Below, piece by piece: positions 36,159 to 45,129 of a stretch of 64,000 nucleotides of DNA; within the stretch, counting starts at the first letter, position 1, and each line of letters starts with the position of its first letter. Location of the stretch: positions 62,001-126,000 of the forward strand of contig JACEUQ010000003.1 of the NCBI GenBank assembly GCA_024998815.1. Direction: 5' to 3'. The translations under genes were made by a program, and so were the position numbers. Source of the stretch: Opitutus sp. Its GTDB lineage: Bacteria; Verrucomicrobiota; Verrucomicrobiia; Opitutales; Opitutaceae. The notes under the pieces were generated by a model. The model was not told the origin of the DNA, searched no databases, and saw nothing but the letters and a program-made list of their open reading frames with translations.

Positions 36159-36731
36159 TTATTTCCAGATCGGGTCGGTCTGGTAGTCCTTGGGCTGGTT
36201 CAACAGCGGCCACACCTCGGCGACGGTCGGGGCGACGGCGAGCAGTTCGGCCAAGCCGTGTGACTTGAATTTCTCCTCCACCATGCGCTCGAAGAAGCGC
36301 AGCAAGTCATCGTAAAACCCATCCTGATTGAGCAACACCAACGGCTTCTGCGTGAGGTTGAGGTAACGCTCGCTCATGATCTCGGTCATTTCTTCGAGTG
36401 TGCCGATACCGCCAGGCAGGGTGAGGAACGCATGGGCGCGTTCCGCCATGATGCGTTTGCGCTCCCGCATGGTGGGCACGATCACCAGTTCGGTCGATTC
36501 GGCGTAGGCGAGTTCGCGCAACTGCATGAAGTCAGGGATCACGCCCACCACGACTCCGCCAGCCTCCTTCACGCTGCGGGCCACCGCGCCCATGAGCCCG
36601 ACGTTGCCGCCCCCGTAAATCAAGCCCCAGCCCTCCGCCACCATTTCGCGCCCCAAACGTTCACCGACCTCGTAATACTTCGGGTCGAGCCGGGCGCTGG
36701 ACGAACAGTAAACACACAGGAGCTTGGTCAT
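36159..36731 (-). CDS. LOG-family nucleotide 5'-monophosphate phosphoribohydrolase
   Basis: A 190-residue Rossmann-type enzyme of the LOG/TIGR00730 family, which releases the base from nucleoside (cytokinin) monophosphates. The family signature GGGNVGLMGAVA lies near residue 40, RERKRIMAERAHAFLTLPGG near 92, and GIGTLEEMTEI near 112, giving the PGGxGTxxE motif. The N-terminus MTKLLCVYCSSSARL is standard. It lies divergent from gluQ. The physiological substrate in bacteria is often unclear. Confidence 0.93.
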   Translation of the reverse strand: MTKLLCVYCSSSARLDPKYYEVGERLGREMVAEGWGLIYGGGNVGLMGAVARSVKEAGGVVVGVIPDFMQLRELAYAESTELVIVPTMRERKRIMAERAHAFLTLPGGIGTLEEMTEIMSERYLNLTQKPLVLLNQDGFYDDLLRFFERMVEEKFKSHGLAELLAVAPTVAEVWPLLNQPKDYQTDPIWK

Positions 36732-36816
36732 GGCTTTTTCTAACCTTTTTCAATCCGCCTTGGATAGCAATTAAGGCTGTTTTTTTTAACGAATTCGTGC
36801 CCAGTAGGCGTTCTTC

Positions 36817-37647
36817 GTGGTGAACTCCCGCTCCAGTTACCTTGGCCGTTTGGCACCTTCGCCAACTGGTCTCCTACACCTCGGCCATGCGCGCACCTTT
36901 TGGGTCGCCCACCAACGCGCCCAGGCCGCCGGGGGCCGTCTCCTCCTGCGCAACGACGACCTCGACGCCGTACGCATCCGCCGTGATTTCGTCGCCGCGA
37001 TGCTCGAAGATCTGCGCTGGCTCGGCCTCACTTGGGAGGAGCCGATGATCACCCAAAGCGAGCGCCTGCCGCATTACCGCGCCGCCCTCGTTAAACTGCA
37101 TGCAGCGGGGCTCATTTTCCCCTGCGCCCATTCGCGCCGCGAACTCGCCGAGGCGTCCGTCTCCGCGCCCCACGAAGGCGCGAACCTCGACGAGCCGCTG
37201 TATCCGCCCGCGTTTCGTCCGGCCGTGGGCGAGCCATTGCCACCCCTTGACGCCGCAGGGTGGGGCACCAATTGGCGTTTTCGTGTCCCCGACGGCGAAG
37301 TTTTATCGTTCACCGACGGGCATTTCGGCGCGCAGGAGGCGGTGGCAGGGCGGGATTTTGGCGACTTCTTGGTGTGGCGCAAAGACGGCGTTCCCAGTTA
37401 CCAACTGGCCTGCGCGGTGGACGACGCGGAACTGGCCATCACCGAGGTGGTGCGCGGCGCCGACCTGATAAAATCCACCTTCCGCCAACTGCTGCTGATT
37501 CGCGCGTTGGGTCATGAGGTGCCAGCGTATCATCATTGTCCGCTGGTGTTGGACGAGCGCGGTGAGCGCCTAGCGAAGCGCCACGACGCGCTGGCCTTGC
37601 GAACGCTGCGCGCCCAAGGCGTCGCGCCCGCTAAGCTGCTCGCATGA
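36817..37647 (+). CDS. gluQ: Glutamyl-Q tRNA(Asp) synthetase
   Basis: A 276-residue GluRS paralog lacking the anticodon-binding domain; it glutamylates queuosine in tRNA(Asp). The class I signature is GRLAPSPTGLLHLGHARTFW near residue 10 (HLGH as HIGH motif), and the KMSKS-like loop is ERLAKRHDALALR near 255. The zinc region after CAHSRRELAEA appears reduced to one Cys. Its length is normal for GluQ (about 290). It is divergent from the LOG gene and ends about 190 bases before IS21 copy 3. Confidence 0.92.
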   Translation: MVNSRSSYLGRLAPSPTGLLHLGHARTFWVAHQRAQAAGGRLLLRNDDLDAVRIRRDFVAAMLEDLRWLGLTWEEPMITQSERLPHYRAALVKLHAAGLIFPCAHSRRELAEASVSAPHEGANLDEPLYPPAFRPAVGEPLPPLDAAGWGTNWRFRVPDGEVLSFTDGHFGAQEAVAGRDFGDFLVWRKDGVPSYQLACAVDDAELAITEVVRGADLIKSTFRQLLLIRALGHEVPAYHHCPLVLDERGERLAKRHDALALRTLRAQGVAPAKLLA

Positions 37648-37689
37648 AGGCGGGAGGGTGACCGCAAAGAGGCGCAACCGGCGCAAAAA

Positions 37690-37839
37690 GTAGCGCAGAC
37701 TTCCAGTCTGCTCACTGGAGTTTGGCCCCAAAACGAGTTGAGATCCCCCCCCCAGCTAAGGTAGAATCGTACCGCAGGTAGCAACGGCATGGGTTTCGAT
37801 GAGTTCGTTGACGTGAGGGTGGCTGTTGCGAAGTCTGCG
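37690..37839. repeat. REP half plus 125-bp dispersed repeat, copy B
   Basis: GCGCAGACTTCCAGTCTGC within 37690-37711, then the block 37715-37839 matching 8483-8609 except in a C-run. It is cut exactly at the IS21 copy 3 end (TGTGAGCGG at 37840). No inverted REP partner follows, suggesting that the downstream half was displaced. Confidence 0.75.
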
Positions 37840-37940
37840 TGTGAGCGGCGGCGCGAACACCGTCTATTTCTGGCGGTTACAAAATCACCTGTCGTAAAAG
37901 CCGATGACCGGCCCCGCCAGGGGCCGATCATCAGGCCCGG

Positions 37941-38708
37941 TCAGCTTGCAGGTTCGTCGGCCAGGCGGTCTTTCATGCGGTAGGATTTGCCCTCGATGAC
38001 GACGGTCTGGGCCCGGTGCAGTAGGCGGTCCAGGATCGCCGCGGTGATGCCAGCGTCGTTGTTAAAGATCCCTGCCCAGTGTTTGTAGGCCTTGTTGGTG
38101 GTGACGATCAGCGAGCCGCGTTCGTAGCGTTGGCTGACGATCTGGAAGAGCAGGTCGGCCCCCGACTTGTCGAGCGGCAGGTAGCCGACCTCATCGAGCA
38201 CGAGCACCGCAGGGGTCATGTAACGCTTCAACTCGGCTTGCAACCGGTGCAGGGACTGGGCGGTGACCAAAGCGTTGATCGCGTCCACCGCCGTCGTAAA
38301 CAGCACCGTGTAGCCCGCCTGGCACGCCGCGTAGCCCAACGCGCTCGCGAGATGTGTCTTCCCAAGCCCCACACCACCGCAAAACACCGCGTTGGTGCGC
38401 TCCTTGACAAAGCCCAGTTCGAAGAGGTGCCGCACCTGCGCTTCGTTCAACTCCTTGGGCCAGTCCCACTGGAACTGGTCGACGGTTTTCTTGACCGGGA
38501 AGCGCGCTGCCTGGATGCGCCGCTCCAGCGCCCGGATCTGGCGGTCCTGGGTCTCGGCCTGCACCAGTCGGCGTAAAAATTCGGCGTGCGAACAGCGCGC
38601 CTTGGCCGCCTCGGCCGTGAGTTCGCCGTGGTGGCGCAGCAGGTAACCGAGTTTCAGGTACTTGAGTTGATCTTTTAATAAATCGGTTTTTTCGGGTTCT
38701 GTTTTCAT
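37941..38708 (-). CDS. istB: IS21 helper ATPase IstB (copy 3)
   Basis: A 255-residue protein identical to copy 2 (EPEKTDLL at the N-terminus) with intact Walker A and B motifs. It overlaps istA by 4 bases. Confidence 0.96.
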   Translation of the reverse strand: MKTEPEKTDLLKDQLKYLKLGYLLRHHGELTAEAAKARCSHAEFLRRLVQAETQDRQIRALERRIQAARFPVKKTVDQFQWDWPKELNEAQVRHLFELGFVKERTNAVFCGGVGLGKTHLASALGYAACQAGYTVLFTTAVDAINALVTAQSLHRLQAELKRYMTPAVLVLDEVGYLPLDKSGADLLFQIVSQRYERGSLIVTTNKAYKHWAGIFNNDAGITAAILDRLLHRAQTVVIEGKSYRMKDRLADEPAS

Positions 38709-40171
38709 TGGGTATAGGGGCTTAAATCCGGGGGACGCAGTTCGAGTTCCAGTGCGGCCAACGCGTCGGCGCGGGTGAGGTGGATCGGCCCGGCTTGCGG
38801 CAAGGCCCGCGCGCGTTGTTCGAGCAAGTTGAGGATGTAATCGCTGGAGTAGGCGCCGAGTTCATGGGCGCTTTCGATCGCCCGGCCGACTGCCTCCGTT
38901 CCATACAGGGCCACCAAACCCACGATAGTCGCCAGGTGGTGTCCCGCGTTGAGCCGGCGCTCCTCCAGCCCCCGTTGGTAGGCGGGTGCCGCCGGGCTCA
39001 GTTCCAAAAACCGTAGCCGCAGGCGCTGCCGCGCCCCCTGCCGTTTGCGCTCCTCGAGTTCGCGCACATGCTCGGGGTTTTCCACATCGGCGCGGCGGGC
39101 AAAACTGCGGGCATGCTCGGCCACCAGGGTGCGGTCCGCATAAAACCTCACCTGCGCCCCCTCGATCTGCGCGGTGAGTAGCGCCCCGGCAAACTTCGTG
39201 GGCACCGAGTAGCGGTTCGTTTCGATACTCACCCGGCACCGCCGCGACGCCCGCACGCTTAAGGTGCGCACCGCCGGACTGGCCACCGGGTTAAGCGGCA
39301 GGAGCGCAGCGCGCTCCTCGGGCAGCCGGTCCACCGGCCGGCCCTGGGTTTCAGCGTGAACGCGCACGTTGGCCACCGTTTCCAGCCACAAGCTGGCGGC
39401 CGGCCCCAGCTCGGTAAACCCGTTCATCTGCCGCCCGCCAAGGAAGCTTTTTTTCACGTAACCCACCGCGTTTTCCACCATGCCCTTGGACTGCGGATGC
39501 CCCGGCCCGCACGCTTTTATCGTAAACCCGTAGTGCCGGGCAAAGTCCAGGTACTGGGCGTTGTACACCGGGTCGGTCCCGGGCACATGCGAGAGGACGG
39601 CCGTCTTGCAGTTGTCCACCATCACCTCGCGCGGCACCCCGCCGAGTTTTTCAAAGGCGCGCCGGTGACAGCCCAGCCACCACTCCTGGCCCTGCCCGAG
39701 GGTAAATTCCACATGCAGGAACCGGCTGTACCCCAAAACCATGACGAAAAAACTTAAAGCCCGCCGGGTGCCGTCCACCTCCACCGCGCCAAAACTGCCC
39801 CAGTCCACCTGCGCGGTCTGGCCGGGGGCAAACTTGAGGGTAAGAAACGCCTCCAGGTTCCTCGGCCGCACCCGCCGCACGTAGTCTTTCAAAATTGAAT
39901 ACCCGCCCGTGTACCCCCGCTCGCGCACCTTTTGCCAGAGCTGCATGGCGGTGAACGGATGGGCCTCCAGCCAGCGCGCGATCGCCGGCTTGTGCACGTC
40001 GAGCTTGCTTGGCCTAGGCACCTGCGCGGCCTGGCTGCGCACGTACTTTTCCTGCGCCTGCCAGCGCCTCACCGTCTGCACGTGCAACTGGAGCGAGCGG
40101 GCGATTTGCGGCGCACTGTGACCGGCCGCCTCCGCCTGTTTTATCCGGCAATACAGTTCGTAATCGATCAC
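38705..40171 (-). CDS. istA: IS21 transposase IstA (copy 3)
   Basis: A 488-residue protein identical to the copy 2 product in every segment compared, including GSFGAVEVDG and RRWQAQEKY. The DDE residues are intact, so the element is probably active or was so recently. Confidence 0.96.
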   Translation of the reverse strand: MIDYELYCRIKQAEAAGHSAPQIARSLQLHVQTVRRWQAQEKYVRSQAAQVPRPSKLDVHKPAIARWLEAHPFTAMQLWQKVRERGYTGGYSILKDYVRRVRPRNLEAFLTLKFAPGQTAQVDWGSFGAVEVDGTRRALSFFVMVLGYSRFLHVEFTLGQGQEWWLGCHRRAFEKLGGVPREVMVDNCKTAVLSHVPGTDPVYNAQYLDFARHYGFTIKACGPGHPQSKGMVENAVGYVKKSFLGGRQMNGFTELGPAASLWLETVANVRVHAETQGRPVDRLPEERAALLPLNPVASPAVRTLSVRASRRCRVSIETNRYSVPTKFAGALLTAQIEGAQVRFYADRTLVAEHARSFARRADVENPEHVRELEERKRQGARQRLRLRFLELSPAAPAYQRGLEERRLNAGHHLATIVGLVALYGTEAVGRAIESAHELGAYSSDYILNLLEQRARALPQAGPIHLTRADALAALELELRPPDLSPYTQ

Positions 40172-40527
40172 GCGCCCACCTCCCGGCTCGGCGGCGGCGT
40201 TGCCGCCAGCGTGTGCGTTGGCCTGCCCCGGTCCAAGGAGAGCACCTGGTAAAGTGGCGCGGCGTAGGCGATCACCCCGGCCTCGATTAACTGCCGGCGC
40301 GCCTCGACCAGGCCGTCCTCGCTGAGCGTGAGCAGCCGGGCCAGGGTGCGCGTGGCGTAGTAACTCAGCCCGTCGGCGTCGCCCACGGTGACCAGGACCA
40401 GATAGAGGCCCCAGGCGGGGGCACTGGCCCGCCCCAGGTAATTGCCCCGCACCAGCCGGTGGTCCAGCCAGCTAAACTGGGCCGGCGTGCGCCGGAGTTG
40501 TTCGCGATCGATCGGTTGTTTTTGCAT
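40168..40527 (-). CDS. Small IS21 passenger protein (copy 3)
   Basis: A 119-residue protein with the same sequence as the copies at 22461-22820 and 24775-25134, with the winged-helix-like centre around ATRTLARLLTLSEDG. It is coupled to istA by a 4-base overlap. Confidence 0.7.
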   Translation of the reverse strand: MQKQPIDREQLRRTPAQFSWLDHRLVRGNYLGRASAPAWGLYLVLVTVGDADGLSYYATRTLARLLTLSEDGLVEARRQLIEAGVIAYAAPLYQVLSLDRGRPTHTLAATPPPSREVGA

Positions 40528-41029
40528 AATCGGGCGGCTGGACGTCGATGCCCAGGATCACCCGCCCCCGGGATTGCAGGTGTCGCAGCATGGGTTCGAG
40601 GTCCTCTTGTAACGTCACTCCGGCGAACTGCGCGATAAGCCCCACGAGCACAGGGTTTTGCGACTCCCATCTGTCTTGTAACGGCACGCAGGGATTCGGT
40701 AACGCCACCTCGGCGACCGGCTCGGCTTTAGGCTGGTGCACAACGGATTGCGTAGTTGGGATGTCTTGTAACGCCACCCGCCGTCGCGGCCCCCTCCGCC
40801 TTGAGTACCCCGGATTGGCCTTCCGCCACTCCTGCACCCGTTGGACATTTTCTGGGCCTTTCCAGTGGTCGAGGTTCTCCGGCTTCGCCAACCATTTGGC
40901 CTGACTGGCCGCCCGGCTCGCCCGTCGGCATCCCGGCTTCCCGCAGTAGCGCTGACGCTCGCGGTTATGCGCGTCGGGCAGAAAGAAATCGACACAGTGC
41001 AAACACTTGCGTGAACCGGTTGGATGCAT
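40472..41029 (-). CDS. Cys-rich IS21 passenger protein (copy 3)
   Basis: A 185-residue protein matching the copy 2 product (CLHCVDFFLPDAHN, CVPLQDRWES). The cysteine pattern CxxC plus CGKPGC is kept. It is the first gene of the element operon; about 190 bases of leader separate it from the element end. Confidence 0.7.
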   Translation of the reverse strand: MHPTGSRKCLHCVDFFLPDAHNRERQRYCGKPGCRRASRAASQAKWLAKPENLDHWKGPENVQRVQEWRKANPGYSRRRGPRRRVALQDIPTTQSVVHQPKAEPVAEVALPNPCVPLQDRWESQNPVLVGLIAQFAGVTLQEDLEPMLRHLQSRGRVILGIDVQPPDYAKTTDRSRTTPAHAGPV

Positions 41030-41290
41030 CGCTGTGCATCCGCCAAGCGTCCCGCCGGTTCAATCTCCACCCATTCGCACCCCTCATATCCCCAGCCGGA
41101 CAGGGAAGAAAACCCACCCACGGAAGAAGAGTATTACTCTTTTTAAGGGGAAGAAGATCCACCGAAGAAGAAGTGCATTCCTAACCGCCAGAAATAGACG
41201 CTTTCCCGCTCGCCGCTCACAGTAAAGAACAGGGATCAGCGGTGGGCGAGTTGGGCGGCGGAGAAGCGCGTTGCCGGATGAAACCAAGAC

Positions 41291-41372
41291 CGTTTAGCCG
41301 CAAAAGAACGTAAGGAGCGCAAAGAACAACCCCTGCATTTCTATGCGTTCTCTGCGTTCTTTCGCGGCCAAT
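41291..41372. repeat. 80-bp hairpin repeat (copy 2 of 3)
   Basis: TTTAGCCGCAAAAGAACGTA on the left pairs with TGCGTTCTTTCGCGGCCAA on the right. It is related to 36039-36116 and 57929-58006. It lies in the 205-base gap between IS21 copy 3 and the end of msrA, where no gene is seen. Confidence 0.75.
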
Positions 41373-41426
41373 GGATCGAGGCTCGCGGATTCTGAGGGGA
41401 CCTTAACCCCACCAAGCCCGAGCACG

Positions 41427-41957
41427 TTAAATCTTACTCCCGCCGAGCGCCTGGCGCAGCTTGTCGATCTTGGGCCGGATCACCGCCTGGCAATACCCCC
41501 CGTGGGGGTTGAGCCGAAAATAGTCCTGATGATAAACCTCGGCTTCGTAAAACGTCTCCAGCGGCGCGAGCTGGGTGACTATCCGCCCGCCCCAGCCAGG
41601 GTTGGCGCGGGCCAGCGCGGCCTCGGCGGCAGCCTTCTGCGCGGCATCCGCATAAAAAACCACCGAGCGATACTGCGTGCCCTCGTCGGCGCCTTGGCGG
41701 TTAAGCGTCGTCGGATCGTGGATCACCCAAAAATAGTCGAGCAACGTATCCAGAGTAATGAGCGCCGGATCGTAATCGATACGTACCACCTCGGCGTGGC
41801 CAGATACGCCGGCGCAAACCTGTTCGTAGGTCGGATTCGGCCGCACTCCACCCGCGTATCCGCTCACCACGGCCTCGACACCGGCCAACAATTCAAAGGC
41901 TGCCTCCACGCACCAGAAACAACCACCGCCAACAACTAGGGATTCAAGTTTAGGCAT
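41427..41957 (-). CDS. msrA: Peptide methionine sulfoxide reductase A
   Basis: A 176-residue enzyme that reduces S-methionine sulfoxide in proteins with thioredoxin. The active-site GGGCFWCVEAAFELL has the catalytic Cys at residue 13. SGYAGGVRPNPTYEQVCAGV and the downstream EVYHQDYFRLNPHGGYC supply the conserved acidic, Tyr and resolving Cys residues. The length is typical for single-domain MsrA. It is followed by IS21 copy 3; the flank evidence suggests that hslO originally lay downstream on the same strand. Confidence 0.95.
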   Translation of the reverse strand: MPKLESLVVGGGCFWCVEAAFELLAGVEAVVSGYAGGVRPNPTYEQVCAGVSGHAEVVRIDYDPALITLDTLLDYFWVIHDPTTLNRQGADEGTQYRSVVFYADAAQKAAAEAALARANPGWGGRIVTQLAPLETFYEAEVYHQDYFRLNPHGGYCQAVIRPKIDKLRQALGGSKI

Positions 41958-42025
41958 AAAATAACGACGGTCTGATGCATTGAGTTGCCGAATGTGGGCG
42001 GGGTGATCGCGAGCTTGGTTTACCC

Positions 42026-43141
42026 TTAGCCGCGCACGATGACCTGCTCGACCAGCTCGATGCCGTAGGCCTCCAGGCCCACCACTTTGCGGCGGCTATT
42101 GGACAGCAGGCGGATTTTCTTAAGCCCGATTGCATTCAAAATCTGAGCACCGATGCCATAGTCGCGCAGCCCCATGACGGGAACCGCCTCGCTGACTTTC
42201 CCTGGGGTTAATTTCTGCAAGAGGCTCGCGCCCGCTTCGAGCGGCTCCATGTAGAGGATCGCCCCGCGCCCTTCCTTGGCGATGGCCTTGAGGCAGGTGT
42301 CGAGCATGTCGTTGGCCGTGCCGCAGTCGCGGCCGCGAAACACGTCGGCCAAGACGTTCGCACTGTGCACGCGCACCAACGCAGGTGTGACCGCGTCCAA
42401 CGTGCCCATCGTCAACGCGAGGTGATGGCGGTTGTCCAACCGGCTGCGGAAAACGTGAACCGTGAACTCGCCGTACGCCGAGCTGAAGGGGCTCTCACCG
42501 ACCTTCTCGACCAGCTTTTCCGCTTTCAGGCGGTAGGCGATCAGTTGCTCGATGGAGATGATTTTGAGCCCGAATTTCTCCTTAAACTCGATGAGCTGCG
42601 GCAACCGCTTCATGGTGCCGTCGTCGTTGACCAATTCGCAAATAACCCCGGCCGGTTCGAGCCCGGCGAGGGCTGCAAGGTCGACTGCGGCCTCGGTGTG
42701 GCCGGCGCGCTCCAACACTCCGCCCGGGCGGGCCCGCAGCGGGAAAATGTGGCCTGGTTGCACCAGCTTATCGGGTGTGGTGTGCGGATCTGCCAAAAGT
42801 TTAATGGCCACCGCACGGTCAGAAGCGCTCACCCCGGTCGTCACGCCCTCGCTGGCATCCACGGTGATCGTAAACGCGGTGCGATGCACCTCGCGGTTCT
42901 GCGTCACCATTTGGCCCAGCCCGAGTCGGTCGAGGCTTGTTCCGAGCATCGGCACACAGACGATGCCGCTACCATAGCGCACCATCATGTTGATGGCCTC
43001 GGGCGTGGCTTTGGAGGCGGCCATGATGAGATCACCCTCGTTTTCGCGATCCTCGTCGTCGGCCACGATGACCATCTGACCAGCCGCGATGGCTGCAAGG
43101 GCGTCTTCGACGGAATCAAACGGGGAAGCAGGGGAGTTCAT
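42026..43141 (-). CDS. ribBA: 3,4-dihydroxy-2-butanone 4-phosphate synthase with degenerate GTP cyclohydrolase II domain
   Basis: A 371-residue RibBA-type protein of riboflavin synthesis. The RibB half is complete: DDEDRENEGDLIMAASKAT near residue 28 and RAGHTEAAVDLAALAGL near 143 carry the metal and substrate residues that convert ribulose 5-phosphate. The RibA half is degraded: in place of ECLTGDVFxSxRCDC it reads SANVLADVFRGRDCGTANDM, so two of three zinc cysteines appear lost. EGRGAILYMEPLEAG keeps only part of the GTP site. It is inferred to act as DHBP synthase only, with GTP cyclohydrolase II supplied elsewhere. No FMN riboswitch was recognised upstream. Confidence 0.88.
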   Translation of the reverse strand: MNSPASPFDSVEDALAAIAAGQMVIVADDEDRENEGDLIMAASKATPEAINMMVRYGSGIVCVPMLGTSLDRLGLGQMVTQNREVHRTAFTITVDASEGVTTGVSASDRAVAIKLLADPHTTPDKLVQPGHIFPLRARPGGVLERAGHTEAAVDLAALAGLEPAGVICELVNDDGTMKRLPQLIEFKEKFGLKIISIEQLIAYRLKAEKLVEKVGESPFSSAYGEFTVHVFRSRLDNRHHLALTMGTLDAVTPALVRVHSANVLADVFRGRDCGTANDMLDTCLKAIAKEGRGAILYMEPLEAGASLLQKLTPGKVSEAVPVMGLRDYGIGAQILNAIGLKKIRLLSNSRRKVVGLEAYGIELVEQVIVRG

Positions 43142-43296
43142 AAAAATTTAAGTGAGGCAGGTTGTTATGCGACGAGGACCACCCGGGCAAGCTCGCCGAA
43201 AAAACTCCACGCGGCTCATTTAGAGAGTGCGCCGCCTACGACGTTGGCGCGCTTGCAGCATTGCCCTCGGGCTTATCAGCATGAAAGGTTCCCCGC

Positions 43297-44166
43297 ATGA
43301 TTAGTCCCCTACTCTGCCCGCTTCTCGCCTTCGCGATGCCCACCTCCGCCGAGTGGCTGGAGGCGATTCCGATCATCCTTTCGCTCATCTTGATCGAGGG
43401 GCTGCTGAGCGTGGACAACGCCCTGGCCATCGCCGCAATGGCCAACCACCTGCCGGAGAACCAGAAGCGCAAGGCGCTACGTTGGGGAATCATCGGCGCC
43501 TACGCCTTTCGCGGCATCGCCCTGGCCGGTGCCGCCTACATCATCGCCAACCCGTGGCTTAAAATCCTCGGCGCCGCCTACCTCGTTTACCTGATGTGCG
43601 CGCACTTCACCGCGGCAGGCCACGCTGCCGACGACGACAAGCTGAACCCATCTCGCGTTGCCGCGCGCGGCTTCTGGGCCACGGTCGCCAGTATCGAGTT
43701 AATGGATCTGAGCCTGAGTGTGGACAACGTGGTGGCCGCCGTCGCCATGAGCCCAAAAATATGGGTGGTGTGCCTCGGGGTGTTCATCGGCATTCTCGCG
43801 CTGCGCTTTGTGGCCGGAGCCTGCCTCAAACTGCTCGAAAAACATCCCGTGCTCGAACACACCGCCTTCCTGCTCATCGGCTACGTGGGCGCGATCCTCG
43901 TGGTGGAGATCGTCTCGCAGCAGTACGGCCAGCCGATCCACATCAACGCGTTTCAAAAGTTCATCGGCATCGTGCTGATCACCGCCGCTTCGCTGGCTTA
44001 TTCTTCGCGCCCCGGCCTGCAACGCGGCCTCGCACCGATCATCGGCGGGTTGCGCTGGCCGATGCGTGCGGTCTCCGCGATCGTCGGCACACTCCTCGCC
44101 GCCGTCTGCTGGCCATTCAAAGCAGGATTCCGCGCCTTCGCCTCCTCCGGCAGCGAGCGCAGCTAG
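43297..44166 (+). CDS. TerC-family membrane protein
   Basis: A 289-residue inner-membrane protein with about seven hydrophobic helices. The duplicated TerC motif is clear: GLLSVDNALAIAAMANHLP near residue 36 and LSLSVDNVVAAVAMSPK near 143, both with the acidic/Asn pair thought to bind metal ions. TerC-type proteins export Mn2+ during or after secretion, or give tellurite resistance. No yybP-ykoY-like Mn riboswitch was recognised in the 155-base gap that it shares with the divergent ribBA. It is monocistronic. Confidence 0.9.
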   Translation: MISPLLCPLLAFAMPTSAEWLEAIPIILSLILIEGLLSVDNALAIAAMANHLPENQKRKALRWGIIGAYAFRGIALAGAAYIIANPWLKILGAAYLVYLMCAHFTAAGHAADDDKLNPSRVAARGFWATVASIELMDLSLSVDNVVAAVAMSPKIWVVCLGVFIGILALRFVAGACLKLLEKHPVLEHTAFLLIGYVGAILVVEIVSQQYGQPIHINAFQKFIGIVLITAASLAYSSRPGLQRGLAPIIGGLRWPMRAVSAIVGTLLAAVCWPFKAGFRAFASSGSERS

Positions 44167-44254
44167 GGTTCTACCGCTCCCTAATTCTTCCCCCACCGCT
44201 CCGCAGCAGGCATGGGCGTTCAGTCCCAAAGCCGGAACCCCTAAATCCCCCCCC

Positions 44255-45103
44255 ATGAACCTCCGGCTGCTCGTTACCCCGCTGCTCGCCATTGCCCTGT
44301 CCACGCTTACGGTCGCCTCGGTCCAACTCACCGGCGCCAACGGCAGATCGGTTGAATTTGTCGGTATTTGGGAGGCGCGCCCTGAGGGCCTGGTGGTCGT
44401 GACCACCGCCGAAAGCGACCCCATCGTCGTCACTTGGGACAAGTTCGACTTGGCCAAACTCAAGGTGGAACAGCCCGCGCTGGAAGCGGCCCGGCAGCGC
44501 GCTGTGTTCCTGCGCAGCACCCAACCGGTCAACCTCGGCCTGTTCGCTGAAATCCTCACCGCCAGCCAAGTCGGTACCGAGATCCGCCGCATGCTCGACG
44601 TGCCCTCGACCGTTAAGGTACCGCTCGCCTTTCGCACCACCACTGAAACCGTGGTACAGGCGCAGTTGGTCACCTTGTATCCGACCGTCTGGGACGGCCT
44701 AGTACTGGCGCAACCCGTCAATACGATCAACCAGAGCAGCAAAACCTCGACTGAGACGCGCCAACTCACGCCCGACGAGATCACCACGACTCCCCGCCGT
44801 GTGCTCACCCAACTCTCGCGCTCCGAAGGCGTTCTCGCCTCCGACCGCCGCGCGCTATTCGAACTCAACAAGGTTAACCCCCGCCTGCTCGAAGAGGCCG
44901 CCCAGGGCCTCGAGCGCATCCGCGCCAGCCTGCCGCCCAAACGGCTTTTGGCCAACGATCCCACGCTCCAAACGCTCGACCACCGCCTCACCGAGGCCAT
45001 CGCCAACATCCGCGATCTCGCCGTGGGGCAGACCATCAGCCGAGCGCAGCAGGACCGGATTCGCGAGTTCCTGGCCCTGGCCGACCACCCGATTCTGCGT
45101 TAA
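44255..45103 (+). CDS. Exported protein of unknown function
   Basis: A 282-residue protein with a signal peptide (RLLVTPLLAIALSTLTVASV). The next part, VQLTGANGRSVEFVGIWEAR-PEGLVV, resembles the short beta domain that Verrucomicrobia proteins use for attachment (SHD1-like), which is a loose comparison. The C-terminal half is helical (RALFELNKVNPRLLEEAAQG). No catalytic motif is visible. An in-frame extension to 44066 overlaps terC and lacks a signal, so the ATG at 44255 was chosen. It may be co-transcribed with terC, 88 bases upstream. Confidence 0.65.
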   Translation: MNLRLLVTPLLAIALSTLTVASVQLTGANGRSVEFVGIWEARPEGLVVVTTAESDPIVVTWDKFDLAKLKVEQPALEAARQRAVFLRSTQPVNLGLFAEILTASQVGTEIRRMLDVPSTVKVPLAFRTTTETVVQAQLVTLYPTVWDGLVLAQPVNTINQSSKTSTETRQLTPDEITTTPRRVLTQLSRSEGVLASDRRALFELNKVNPRLLEEAAQGLERIRASLPPKRLLANDPTLQTLDHRLTEAIANIRDLAVGQTISRAQQDRIREFLALADHPILR

Positions 45104-45129
45104 CGCTGGCGCGGGCTCGGTCTCGGAAA

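Larger units (their letters stand above)
37840..41221 (-). mobile_element. IS21-family element, copy 3
   Basis: It spans 3382 bp with ends as in copies 1 and 2. Flanks are TCTGCG on the left and GTAAAG on the right; they do not match each other. GTAAAG is the reverse complement of the CTTTAC beside copy 2 at 27463. Orientation is opposite to copy 2, and all four proteins match copy 2 rather than copy 1 where those differ. Confidence 0.95.

Noticed and set aside
43142-43296. Possible FMN riboswitch upstream of ribBA or Mn riboswitch upstream of terC
   Set aside because: Neither the FMN-element conserved core nor a yybP-ykoY motif could be recognised in the 155-base divergent spacer.
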